DNA of 64,000 nucleotides. Origin: Byssovorax sp. (GTDB taxonomy: Bacteria > Myxococcota_A > Polyangia > Polyangiales > Polyangiaceae). The notes under the pieces were generated by a model. That model saw only the letters and a program-made list of their open reading frames with translations, ran no database searches and had not been told where the DNA came from. This document shows positions 28,182-36,720 of the stretch, piece by piece. Position numbers and translations under genes: made by a program. How positions within the stretch are numbered: the first letter of the stretch is position 1; every line of letters starts with the position of its first letter. The stretch covers positions 1 through 64,000 of the forward strand of contig JANYGI010000160.1 of NCBI GenBank assembly GCA_025362495.1, given 5' to 3'.

Positions 28182-28487
28182 GTGCCCGAGCATCGTCAAT
28201 ACCCCAGAAAGAATCTCACCTCATCGGTCGCGTTCCAGATCGGTGAAGGTCCACGCGTCGAGGCCGCGTGTCACGACGTGAGCCTCGGCGGCATGTACAT
28301 CGAGACGTCGGATCCGCAGGCCTATGGCACGGCGGTGAGCGTGTTCCTCAAGCTCCCCGGGCTGAAGCAAGAGACACGAATCGAGGCCATCGTCCGCTGG
28401 TGGAAGCCCACCGGCATGGGCGTGCAGTTCGGCGTCATGGGGGCCCGCGAGACGCATGCCCTGACGACGATGCTGTCCGGCGGCTGA
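28182..28487 (+). CDS. PilZ-domain protein
   Basis: 101 aa, a minimal PilZ domain. The N-terminus HRQYPRKNLTSSVAF holds the RxxxR motif (Arg-Gln-Tyr-Pro-Arg), and CHDVSLGGMYIETSDP holds the D/NxSxxG motif, so cyclic di-GMP binding is likely. It ends with RWWKPTGMGVQFGVMGARET. The start is a GTG at 28182 preceded by AAGGAG; no ATG is near. This is a better c-di-GMP candidate than the PilZ protein at 4964. Confidence 0.85.
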   Translation: MPEHRQYPRKNLTSSVAFQIGEGPRVEAACHDVSLGGMYIETSDPQAYGTAVSVFLKLPGLKQETRIEAIVRWWKPTGMGVQFGVMGARETHALTTMLSGG

Positions 28488-28505
28488 AAACGAAACGGGC
28501 CGTCG

Positions 28506-28527
28506 CGGCGGGCCTGCGCGCCCGCCG
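28506..28527. terminator. GC-rich hairpin between convergent PilZ and Nudix genes
   Basis: CGGCGGGC and GCCCGCCG form a perfect 8-bp stem around a 6-base loop in the 58-base gap between two convergent genes. There is no T-run. Terminator function is inferred from position and stem strength. Confidence 0.5.
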
Positions 28528-28545
28528 TGCCCGCTTCACCGAACG

Positions 28546-28944
28546 TCAGCCGACGCCGAGGAGCTTGTTCATGCTCGCCTCGTCGGCGGGCGTGAACGGG
28601 TACTGATCGAACTCGGCGCTCGTCACCCACTTGAACGCGTTGACCGCGAGGGGCGAGAGATCGCCGCCGGTGATGCGGCACTCGTACAGATAGAGATCGA
28701 CGACGTAGCGCTCGTACGGGTGGCTCACGAAGGAGATGAGCTGGCCGGCCTCGATCTCCACGGCGAGGCGGTGCCGCACTTCGCGCTTGAGCGCCGCGGC
28801 GTCCGTCTCCGTCGACTCCACCTTGCCACCAGGGAACTCCCACAGCAGCGGGAGCACCGCGGCAGGGCGACGCTGCGTGATGAGGTAGCGGCCATCGCGC
28901 TCGATCACTGCGGCGACGACGCGAATCGTGCGCACGGTCTCCAT
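28546..28944 (-). CDS. Nudix-fold protein with degenerate Nudix box
   Basis: 132 aa with the MutT-type plan: VVAAVIERDGRYLITQRRP, then LLWEFPGGKVESTET. The Nudix box should continue REUxEExGU, but here it is REVRHRLAV: the two adjacent glutamates that bind the catalytic metal are His and Arg, and the Gly is Ala. The fold is probably kept, but pyrophosphohydrolase activity is doubtful. The ATG at 28944 has AGGAGGG upstream and is preferred to a longer frame starting at 29052. It is downstream of the FHA gene across a hairpin. Confidence 0.8.
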   Translation of the reverse strand: METVRTIRVVAAVIERDGRYLITQRRPAAVLPLLWEFPGGKVESTETDAAALKREVRHRLAVEIEAGQLISFVSHPYERYVVDLYLYECRITGGDLSPLAVNAFKWVTSAEFDQYPFTPADEASMNKLLGVG

Positions 28945-29000
28945 CCCGACCCTCCTCGTGCCCCTGTTCGGGGGTGATCCTCGCCGCGCTCGCGGCGCGC

Positions 29001-29019
29001 GGCCTCCGGAAAGGAGGCC
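29001..29019 (-). terminator. Hairpin after the FHA gene
   Basis: GGCCTCC and GGAGGCC form a 7-bp stem with a 5-base loop, 55 bases beyond the FHA stop on the minus strand and upstream of the Nudix gene. No T-tract follows. It probably separates the two transcripts. Confidence 0.4.
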
Positions 29020-29073
29020 GGCTCTATCTGTCACGGAGCCGCGGCGTTGCAAGGTGCAACGCGCGCGCTGTGC

Positions 29074-30213
<1,140 letters not shown>

Positions 30214-30339
30214 CGCATCTCCTCGCAGGCAGGGCCCACAGACGGGCGGGAGCATAGGCGCGCCCGTGGCCCGGTGTCGACAGTTCGAAGACGACGCGCG
30301 CCGCGCGCCCGAGTTTGCAGACGAATATCGCGCATCGAG

Positions 30340-30948
30340 CTACTTCGAGAGCACGGCGAGGGCGTCGCGGACCAGGTCGCCGATGGGCGCCGAGTCGATC
30401 CGCGACCCGAGCGACGCGATCGCTCGCTCGGCCTCCGCAGGGCGAAAGCCCATGCGCGTGAGCGCGCCATGCACCAGCTCCGCCTTGCCAGCCTGGGCGG
30501 CCGGCGACGCGGAGCTCGTCGCGCCGGCCGGCGATGCCTTCGGCGCCACCAGCTTGTCCTTGAGCTCGAGCACGATGCGCTCGGCTGTTTTCTTCCCGAC
30601 GCCGGGGATCTTCGTGAGGCGCGTCGTCTCGCCGCGCGTCACCGCGAGGGCGAGATCGGGGATCGTGACGGCGCCGAGGATGCTCATCGCGATCTTCGGC
30701 CCGATGGCCGAGATGCCCGTGAGCAGCCGGAACGTCGCGCGATCGTCGAGCGACGCGAAGCCGTACAGCAGCAGGGCGTCTTCGCGCACGTGGGTGTGCA
30801 CGTAGACCGTGACGAGGCCGCCTTCGACCGCGAGGCGGCCCACGGTCCCGAGCGGGACCATGACCTCGTAGCCGACGCCGCCGACGTCGATGACCAGCAT
30901 CCCATCGGCGCTGTCATCGACGATTCGCCCTGCGAGCCGGCCGATCAA
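30340..30948 (-). CDS. ruvA: Holliday junction branch migration protein RuvA
   Basis: 202 aa, the usual length. It binds four-way junctions as a tetramer and loads the RuvB helicase. It begins MIGRLAGRIVDDSADGMLV, with GVGYEVMVP, HTHVREDALLLYGFAS, the helix-hairpin-helix LTGISAIGPKIAMSIL and IPGVGKKTAERIVLELKDKL, and the C-terminal RuvB-binding domain after a short Ala/Ser linker. The start is a TTG at 30948 that overlaps the stop of the upstream lipoprotein gene (TTGA). ruvB and ruvC are not adjacent. Confidence 0.95.
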   Translation of the reverse strand: MIGRLAGRIVDDSADGMLVIDVGGVGYEVMVPLGTVGRLAVEGGLVTVYVHTHVREDALLLYGFASLDDRATFRLLTGISAIGPKIAMSILGAVTIPDLALAVTRGETTRLTKIPGVGKKTAERIVLELKDKLVAPKASPAGATSSASPAAQAGKAELVHGALTRMGFRPAEAERAIASLGSRIDSAPIGDLVRDALAVLSK

Positions 30949-31541
30949 TCGTTCTTCGCTCCCTGGGCGATCCAGCGGCGGATGACGTCGCGCTTGGCGG
31001 CGTCCATCGGCTCGGTGTTGCCCTGCGGCATGAGCGAGAGGCAGCTGTCATCCGACGCGCAGCTGAGCTTCGTGCACTTCAGGCCGTCGAGCTTGTACAT
31101 CATGAAGCTGTGCTCGGGATCCTTCGCGGTGATGATGTTCATCCCGGCGTTGACGGCGGGCATCTGACCCACGTTCTGATCGAAGATCTTCTGGATCTGC
31201 GCCGCCGTCGGCGCCGGGTCGGAGTTCTTCGGGCCGAGGTAGTGCTGGCCGGCGGGGCCGCTCTCGCCGCCGTGGCAGGAGGACGAGAGGCCGCAAGAGG
31301 TCCGGAAAATCGGGAGCACGTCCGTCTTGAAGCTGACGGTCGGCGAGTCGCCCTTGAAGCAGGTGTAGTCGAAGCAGCCCTCGCCATCGAGGCCGCAGGA
31401 GCTTCCGCCGCCGCCGCCGCCTGCGCCGGTGCTGCCAGCGGTGCCGCCGCCGCAGCCTGCGAGCGATCCGCTGGTCGCGATCGCCACGGAGGCGAGCAGG
31501 AGCGCGGAGAGGAGGGGGATCGTGAATCGCGCGTTCGCCAT
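30945..31541 (-). CDS. Lipoprotein with cytochrome c-like CxxxxxCH motif
   Basis: 198 aa. The signal ends in the lipobox GSLAGC, followed by a Gly-rich linker. The mature part has VLPIFRTSCGLSSSCHGGES, a Cys-x5-Cys-His that resembles the c-type heme site but with a wider gap than CxxCH, then a downstream Met (LMPQGNTEP) and the ending RDVIRRWIAQGAKND, both typical of cytochrome-like domains in Planctomycetes and myxobacteria. Heme attachment is therefore possible but not assured. It overlaps ruvA by four bases, an odd pairing of an envelope protein with a DNA repair gene. Confidence 0.75.
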   Translation of the reverse strand: MANARFTIPLLSALLLASVAIATSGSLAGCGGGTAGSTGAGGGGGGSSCGLDGEGCFDYTCFKGDSPTVSFKTDVLPIFRTSCGLSSSCHGGESGPAGQHYLGPKNSDPAPTAAQIQKIFDQNVGQMPAVNAGMNIITAKDPEHSFMMYKLDGLKCTKLSCASDDSCLSLMPQGNTEPMDAAKRDVIRRWIAQGAKND

Positions 31542-31667
31542 GGTTCCTCTTGGGTGACCGGGGACTGCCCCCGCGGGGCCGGGACGCTAGCAGATAACCC
31601 CCGCGGATGGCGATGACCCCGGGCGGAGATTTGGCCAGACCCGCGCGGTGGGACTAGGCTCGGGCCC

Positions 31668-32441
31668 ATGAGGTGCTGCGTGCTCGCCCTCGCCGTTCTG
31701 TTCGCCGCACCGACCCTGGTGGCCTGCGGCGGCGCGCGCGATGCGACCGAGAAAGAGCTGTCGGAGCTGCGGAGCGATCTGACGCGGCTGCGCGCCGACC
31801 AGTCGCGGACGCAAGAGCGCCTCGACGCGCTCGAGATCGCGCGCGGTGGCCTCCGCGGCGCGAGCACGGCGAGCGCCGCGATCACCGACGCCCCGCCCGC
31901 GCCGCGACCGATCGATCCCGACCGCCCCGATCTCGCCGTCGTTCGTCTCGCGCCCGACGCCGATCCCGACGACGACGCCGATACGCCGCGCCTCGATGTC
32001 CGCTCGGTCGGCTCGAACGGGACGATCGTCGATCGCGGCGCCAAGGGGAAGACGACCGGCGGCGCGCAGGACGATCTCGATCACGGGCTCGAGCTCTACA
32101 AAGCGAAGAGCTGGGACAAGGCTATCGAGGTGTTCTCGGCCTTCGTGGCCAGGAACCCCGATCACCCGAGCGCCGAGATCGCCGCGTATTTCCGGGGCGA
32201 ATGCCTCTACGCCAAGGGCGACTCGCGCGGCGCCGCGCAGCAGCTCGAGGCCGTCGCGACCACGTACCCGACGGGGACGCGCGCGCCCGACGCCCTGCTG
32301 CGCGCGGCGCAGGCCTACGTGAAGCTCGGCGACAAAGACAGCGCCGATCGGATGAAGAAGAAGCTGCTCGCGACCTACCCGGGGAGCGACGCCGCGAAGA
32401 AGCTCGCGAAGACCGGCGCCGCGAAGAAGAAGAGCCCATGA
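31668..32441 (+). CDS. CpoB/YbgF-like lipoprotein with coiled coil and TPR
   Basis: 257 aa. The lipobox is TLVAC (Cys20). Next come a charged coiled coil (residues about 25-60, ELSELRSDLTRLRADQSR), a Pro/Asp-rich linker, and a C-terminal TPR domain from about residue 135 (LDHGLELYKAKSWDKAIEVF, then AAYFRGECLYAKGDSRGAAQ). This is the plan of CpoB (YbgF) of the Tol-Pal system, which links outer-membrane constriction to peptidoglycan synthesis, but no tol or pal gene is near. Its stop overlaps the ATG of the LysM gene. Confidence 0.78.
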   Translation: MRCCVLALAVLFAAPTLVACGGARDATEKELSELRSDLTRLRADQSRTQERLDALEIARGGLRGASTASAAITDAPPAPRPIDPDRPDLAVVRLAPDADPDDDADTPRLDVRSVGSNGTIVDRGAKGKTTGGAQDDLDHGLELYKAKSWDKAIEVFSAFVARNPDHPSAEIAAYFRGECLYAKGDSRGAAQQLEAVATTYPTGTRAPDALLRAAQAYVKLGDKDSADRMKKKLLATYPGSDAAKKLAKTGAAKKKSP

Positions 32442-33754
32442 AGCCTGTGACCGTCTCGATCTCGATCACCCTCCAGGCCCTCGCGCTCGTGGCGGCGACG
32501 GCCGGACCTTCGTGGGCGCAAGATGCCCCGGCCGCACCCGCAGGCAACGGAGACACGCAGGGCGCGCCCACCGTCACGATCGTCCAGGCTCCCGCGGCGC
32601 CGACGTACCCGGGCTCGCTGCCGTCCGCGGGCTTCGATCCCGACGCGCACCTCGGGCCCGGCTCGCACTCGCTCACCGACATCAACCGTGGCGATCGGCT
32701 CGACGACGGGAGCACCTCGACCGGGACGACGTCGTTCCGCGGCACCGCGAACGGCAGCTTCGTCGTCGATGGGCAGTCGGTCCCCGACGGCCACACCGTT
32801 CGTCGCGGCGACACGCTCTGGGAGATCTCGGGGCGCTATTACCAGAACCCGTACCAGTGGCCGAAGCTCTGGTCGTTCAACCCGCAGATCCACAATCCAC
32901 ACTGGATTTACCCTGGCGATCGCGTGCGCTTGCGCGACGGCTCGGCCGGCTTCTCGACGACGACGATCGGCGTCGTCCGGCCGCACGGCGCCGTCCCGCC
33001 GCAGACGATCTTCCTCCGCGACACGGGCTGGGTCGACGATCGCACCGACGACACCTGGGGCGAGCTCGTCGGCGCGCCCGACGACAAGATGTTCCTCAGC
33101 GAAGGCGACGAGATCTACCTCCAGATCGCCGACGGCCACGACGTGCAGGTCGGCGACGATCTCACGCTGTTCCGCCCGATCCGCACGGTCGAGAACGAGA
33201 ACGCCAGGGGTGAGCTGGTCTCCATCCGCGGCACCGCGAAGATCGATCGCTACAACCCGAAGACGCGGATGGTGCGCGCGCGCATCACCGAGGCGCTCGA
33301 CGTGATCGAGCGCGGCGCCAAGGCTGGCCCGGTGACGCGCCGGTTCGACGTCGTCCCGCCGGTGCCCGCCGACGCGGATCTCGACGCCAACATCCTGGCC
33401 TCGCTCTACCCGAACCAGGTCTACGTGCAGAACCAGGTGGTGTTCATCGACAAGGGAGCGAAGGAGGGCGTGAAGCCCGGCCAGCGCTTCTTCGCGATCC
33501 GTCGTGGTGATCGCTGGGCGCAGAACATTCACACCGCCGGCTCGCAGGCGATCGTCCGGCCGCGCGTCGAGGACGATCGGTTCGCCAGGGTCGACACCTT
33601 GAAGTTCGGCGTCGACAACGATCTCTTGCCCGACGAGACCTACGCCGAGCTGCGGGTGCTGCGGACGCGCGACCACACCGCGGCGGCGCTCGTCGTGGCG
33701 ACGAAGCACGAGATCGAGCGCAACGCCCGGCTGATCTCCAGGAAGGGCATGTAG
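32438..33754 (+). CDS. Exported LysM-domain protein
   Basis: 438 aa. A signal peptide ends near PSWAQDA. After a Pro/Gly-rich segment, one LysM domain lies at about 122-170 (HTVRRGDTLWEISGRYYQNP, then HNPHWIYPGDRVRLR), the peptidoglycan-binding module. The C-terminal 250 residues form a beta-rich region with no named domain; it is related in style to LysM proteins that sit beside YbgF-like proteins in myxobacteria. ATG overlaps the upstream stop (ATGA), so the two are co-translated and probably act together at the cell wall. Confidence 0.85.
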   Translation: MKPVTVSISITLQALALVAATAGPSWAQDAPAAPAGNGDTQGAPTVTIVQAPAAPTYPGSLPSAGFDPDAHLGPGSHSLTDINRGDRLDDGSTSTGTTSFRGTANGSFVVDGQSVPDGHTVRRGDTLWEISGRYYQNPYQWPKLWSFNPQIHNPHWIYPGDRVRLRDGSAGFSTTTIGVVRPHGAVPPQTIFLRDTGWVDDRTDDTWGELVGAPDDKMFLSEGDEIYLQIADGHDVQVGDDLTLFRPIRTVENENARGELVSIRGTAKIDRYNPKTRMVRARITEALDVIERGAKAGPVTRRFDVVPPVPADADLDANILASLYPNQVYVQNQVVFIDKGAKEGVKPGQRFFAIRRGDRWAQNIHTAGSQAIVRPRVEDDRFARVDTLKFGVDNDLLPDETYAELRVLRTRDHTAAALVVATKHEIERNARLISRKGM

Positions 33755-34210
33755 CCCGGCTCCGCGCTGTCCCCGATCGATTCCCGACCCGCCGCAACCT
33801 TTCGTGACAGTTCGCAGGCGCCGCGGTCAACAGGAGTCGGGGACAGCAACAAGGAGCCATCAATGGCACGTTCGCTCACCGCATCCATCGCATTCCGGGC
33901 TTCGACGACGCGGCGGGCCAGTATTGCGGCGGCCGCCCGGGCCACGAGCCCAGGATCCCGACTCTGCAGCTCGATCGATCCAGGAGAGCATCTCGGACAC
34001 CTATACTGTCCTCGCCGAGCGCGTGGCGGCTCCGCCCGAGGGCGAGAGCTCGGCCGTCGAGGAGGCGACCTCGATCGCGTCCATGGGTGTCGATCCACGA
34101 TACATCCAGTTGACGAAAAATCCGCCCGCGCGGATCGCTCGCGGATCTCGCTGACGCCGCATTTTCTCGCTTCGGTCCGGGGCTCGGGTGAGATAGCGTC
34201 AGCTACCCCC
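33755..34210. other. 456-base region with traces of a broken small gene
   Basis: No intact gene is visible between the LysM and thioredoxin-like genes. A good ribosome binding site (AAGGAG) with ATG at 33863, and a stretch with coding-like third-position GC that changes frame, are described in the next entry. Confidence 0.5.
33863..34154 (+). pseudogene. Possible frameshifted remnant of a small gene
   Basis: The later part, about 33990-34154, reads in one frame as a plausible protein end (ESISDTYTVLAERVAAPPEG onward, ending NPPARIARGSR) with high third-position GC. The earlier part, 33865-33985, has its coding-like bias in a different frame (IPGFDDAAGQYCGGRPGHEP), while the only well-placed ATG, 33863, is in the third frame. 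A one-base change near the GATCGATC at about 33980 would join the two. I do not recognise the family. It could also be chance in GC-rich DNA. Confidence 0.3.
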
Positions 34211-35410
34211 GTGAAATACCCCTCGACCTCTCCGCGTGCGCTCACTGGCCTCCTCATCGCGGCGTCGGCGCTCGTCGCCGCGTGCGGCACCAGCACCCCC
34301 GATCCGATCACCACGACCGCCGCCACCAGCGGTGGAGCGGGGGGATCGGGCACCACCGGCACCTCCGACGCCACGAGCACGGCCCAGGGCACGGGCGGCT
34401 CGGGCGGGGTGGACATGCCCCCTCCGGCGATGCGCAAGACGCTCTCCGGCGACATCACCTGGAAGGTGACGTTCGACGCCGCGGCCCAGACGGCCGGCGC
34501 GACCGACTGCAGCTACACGCGTCACTACGAGGCGAAGGAAGACACGTCGGCTCCGTGGCTCTGCCCGGACTGCCAGATCGCGTACCTCGCCGACGTGACG
34601 ATGACCGCCGGCGCGACCGACTGCTTCCCGCAGGTGAGCGACACGCCGCCGGCCAAGACCGAGTGGATCGGCTACGGCAACGGCAAGTTCTATCGCGCCC
34701 CGGGCGGCCCGCTCAACGAGCAGGGCACTTCGGTCGTCGGTGCAACGATGGTGACGATGGCCAACAGCGTCCCCCCGGCCGCCGCGCCGAAGGGTGGTAT
34801 GCTCAACTTCGACGTCACGGGGAGCTTCACTCCCGGCATCGAGGCCGGCGATCCGAAGAACGGCTGGGTGTCCCCCGCGACGTACGCGTGCGGCTGGCCC
34901 AAGGCCGATCCGCCGCCGTACACCGGCGATTACTCGCTCAAGGTGGGTGGCGTCCTCCCGGACGGCCTCTTCCACGACTCGTGCAACGAGGCGGTCCGCC
35001 TCCACGACTTCAAGGGCACGTACCTCGTCGTCGACATGTCGGCGATCGACTGCCCCCCTTGCAACACGATGGCCGGCGCGGAGGAGAAGTTCATCGCCGA
35101 CATGGCCGCGAAGAACATCAAGGTCAACATGATAACCCTGATGGCGCCGTCGCTCGCCAACACCACCGGCGTGACGAGCAAGAAGCAGATCGACGCCTGG
35201 ATCAAGAAGTACAAGCTGACGACGCCGATCCTCTCGGACCGGAGCTGGGGCCTCAGCACCTTTGGCGTCGCGATCCCGGCCGCCATGCTCGGGTATCCCT
35301 CGCTGGCGATCGTCGACAAGAACCTGAAGGTGCTGTCGTTCGAGTCCGGCTTCGGCGACTTCACCGCGATCGAGGCGGAGATCGCCAAGGACGCCGCGGC
35401 GAACCCCTGA
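34211..35410 (+). CDS. Lipoprotein with C-terminal thioredoxin-like (CPPC) domain
   Basis: 399 aa. Lipobox LVAAC (Cys25), Gly/Thr linker, a Cys-containing middle region of about 160 residues (with WLCPDCQIAYL), then a redoxin domain: VVDMSAIDCPPCNTMAGAEE has the active-site pair Cys281-Pro-Pro-Cys284, followed by the cis-Pro region AMLGYPSLAIVDKN. CPPC is uncommon in thioredoxins and typical of some TlpA/ResA-like envelope proteins. A likely role is disulfide exchange in the periplasm. The start is a GTG at 34211, where the signal peptide begins; the open frame upstream (from 33863) is not coding for it. Confidence 0.82.
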   Translation: MKYPSTSPRALTGLLIAASALVAACGTSTPDPITTTAATSGGAGGSGTTGTSDATSTAQGTGGSGGVDMPPPAMRKTLSGDITWKVTFDAAAQTAGATDCSYTRHYEAKEDTSAPWLCPDCQIAYLADVTMTAGATDCFPQVSDTPPAKTEWIGYGNGKFYRAPGGPLNEQGTSVVGATMVTMANSVPPAAAPKGGMLNFDVTGSFTPGIEAGDPKNGWVSPATYACGWPKADPPPYTGDYSLKVGGVLPDGLFHDSCNEAVRLHDFKGTYLVVDMSAIDCPPCNTMAGAEEKFIADMAAKNIKVNMITLMAPSLANTTGVTSKKQIDAWIKKYKLTTPILSDRSWGLSTFGVAIPAAMLGYPSLAIVDKNLKVLSFESGFGDFTAIEAEIAKDAAANP

Positions 35411-35418
35411 TCCCAGCT

Positions 35419-35814
35419 CTAGCGGAGCCACCCCGGCACGAAGGCCGGGGAGCTCAGCGCCAGGACGATCGCCGCTGCCGCCAGCACTGCACCGCCGTGA
35501 ATGGCGGCGCGCGCGACGGCCGCGGCGGGGCGGCCGTGATCGTCGCCGAGCGCGTCGAGCGAGGCCAGCGCGTAGGCCACTGGCAGCACCAGGGCGAGGC
35601 CGAGGAGCGGTGAGGCGGACTCGTCGGCCGCGTGCGGCGTGACCAGCGCCGCGAGCACGAGATAACCGGTGAAGAGATAGACTGTCGGGCTCGCGAGGCG
35701 CGCCGTCACGCGCCGGCCGCGCCCGGCCAGGATCCCGCGTCGCGCGCCGACGAGGGCCGCCCCGAAGGCGACGGCGATCCACGCGAGACAGACAATCCAG
35801 GCGCCGGGCCTCAC
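35419..35814 (-). CDS. Small integral membrane protein, last gene of the radical SAM operon
   Basis: 131 aa with about four hydrophobic helices (WIVCLAWIAVAFGAALVG, VYLFTGYLVLAALVT, LLGLALVLPVAYALAS, and GAVLAAAAIVLALSS). No family recognised. The GTG at 35814 overlaps the stop of the upstream membrane protein (GTGA); a longer frame to 35988 overlaps that gene and is not credible. Three small membrane proteins follow the radical SAM gene in a row, all different in sequence. Confidence 0.65.
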   Translation of the reverse strand: MRPGAWIVCLAWIAVAFGAALVGARRGILAGRGRRVTARLASPTVYLFTGYLVLAALVTPHAADESASPLLGLALVLPVAYALASLDALGDDHGRPAAAVARAAIHGGAVLAAAAIVLALSSPAFVPGWLR

Positions 35815-36203
35815 GGCGGGGCGCTCTCGGTCGAGAGTGGCAGTGGCGTCGGGGTCTGGTGGGTGAGAGTCCAGCCGAAGTACACGAAGTCGACGAGGAG
35901 GATCATCGCGCCGGCGCGGGCGATGGAGAGGATGGTCTCGGGGCGGGCGATCGCCTTTGAAAGGCGGCCTTTTGCGCTCAGACTCCACACGATGGCGGCG
36001 GCCGCGGAGGCGGCGACGAGAGCCAGCGCCGTGGTCCCGAACCAGCCCATCGCGAAGCCTCGCGGGGTGGCCTCGAAGGCCCAGCGGCGCTCGAGCGGGT
36101 AATACCAGGGCAGCGCCCAGCGCCCTGCCGTCGCAGCGAGGTAGACCACGCCGTAGACGCCGCGGGCGACCAGGAGCGCGGCGAACACCCGCGCGGCTTT
36201 CAC
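35811..36203 (-). CDS. Small integral membrane protein, third gene of the radical SAM operon
   Basis: 130 aa with about three hydrophobic helices (VFAALLVARGVYGVVYLA, TALALVAASAAAAIVWSL, AGAMILLVDFVYFGWTL). There is a Trp/Tyr-rich extramembrane loop (WALPWYYPLERRWAFEATP). No known family recognised. It starts ATG at 36203, 31 bases after the stop of the 161 aa membrane protein, and overlaps the next gene by four bases. Confidence 0.62.
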   Translation of the reverse strand: MKAARVFAALLVARGVYGVVYLAATAGRWALPWYYPLERRWAFEATPRGFAMGWFGTTALALVAASAAAAIVWSLSAKGRLSKAIARPETILSIARAGAMILLVDFVYFGWTLTHQTPTPLPLSTESAPP

Positions 36204-36234
36204 CGGATCACCCGTGATTTGAAGCCGAGTACGC

Positions 36235-36720
36235 TCATCCGAGCCCTCGCACCGAGGTGATCAGGAGCCCGGCGATGACGTCGAACCACACCACGGCACA
36301 GACCAGCAGGCTCATCGCGGCGTAGACGCGGGCGAGCGCCGGGGACTCGGCCGGCCGCAGCGTGAAGGCCAGCGCGCCGAGGCCGACGGCCACGGTGAGG
36401 GTGAGCGACGCATAGACCTCTTTGAGATCGAACAGCGCCGAATATGCCGGGGCAAAGCGGTCGAGGTAGAGCCCGCGGACCTGGACGCGGTAGCTCGGGT
36501 AGACCGTCGCGCCGAGGAGAAACGTGATCACGTACCCGACCGAGACGACCTTGGCGTAGACCTTTTCGAGCGCCTCGCGCGCGAAGTTGCCGCGGAGATA
36601 ATGCCGCATTTGCAAGGCGTGGTGCGTCGCCGCGCCGATGAGGACGATGGCCGCGCCCGCGTGGAGGAGCAGCAAGGCGCGGCGGGCGCCGAAGAAGACC
36701 ACGCCGTCGGTGGCGATCAT
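36235..36720 (-). CDS. Four-helix membrane protein, second gene of the radical SAM operon
   Basis: 161 aa with about four membrane helices. After the first helix it carries GAATHHALQMRHYLRGNF, a His-rich stretch at a membrane border, and later LGATVYPSYRVQVRGLYLDR. The His residues could bind a metal or heme, but this is speculation. Its ATG overlaps the radical SAM stop (ATGA), so the two are translationally coupled and likely work together. A longer frame to 36909 is a shadow of the radical SAM gene. Confidence 0.68.
   Translation of the reverse strand: MIATDGVVFFGARRALLLLHAGAAIVLIGAATHHALQMRHYLRGNFAREALEKVYAKVVSVGYVITFLLGATVYPSYRVQVRGLYLDRFAPAYSALFDLKEVYASLTLTVAVGLGALAFTLRPAESPALARVYAAMSLLVCAVVWFDVIAGLLITSVRGLG

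Noticed and set aside
31673-33754. 693-codon fusion of the CpoB-like and LysM proteins
   Set aside because: The first 255 codons are an out-of-frame shadow of the CpoB-like gene; the LysM protein has its own ATG at 32438 with a signal peptide.
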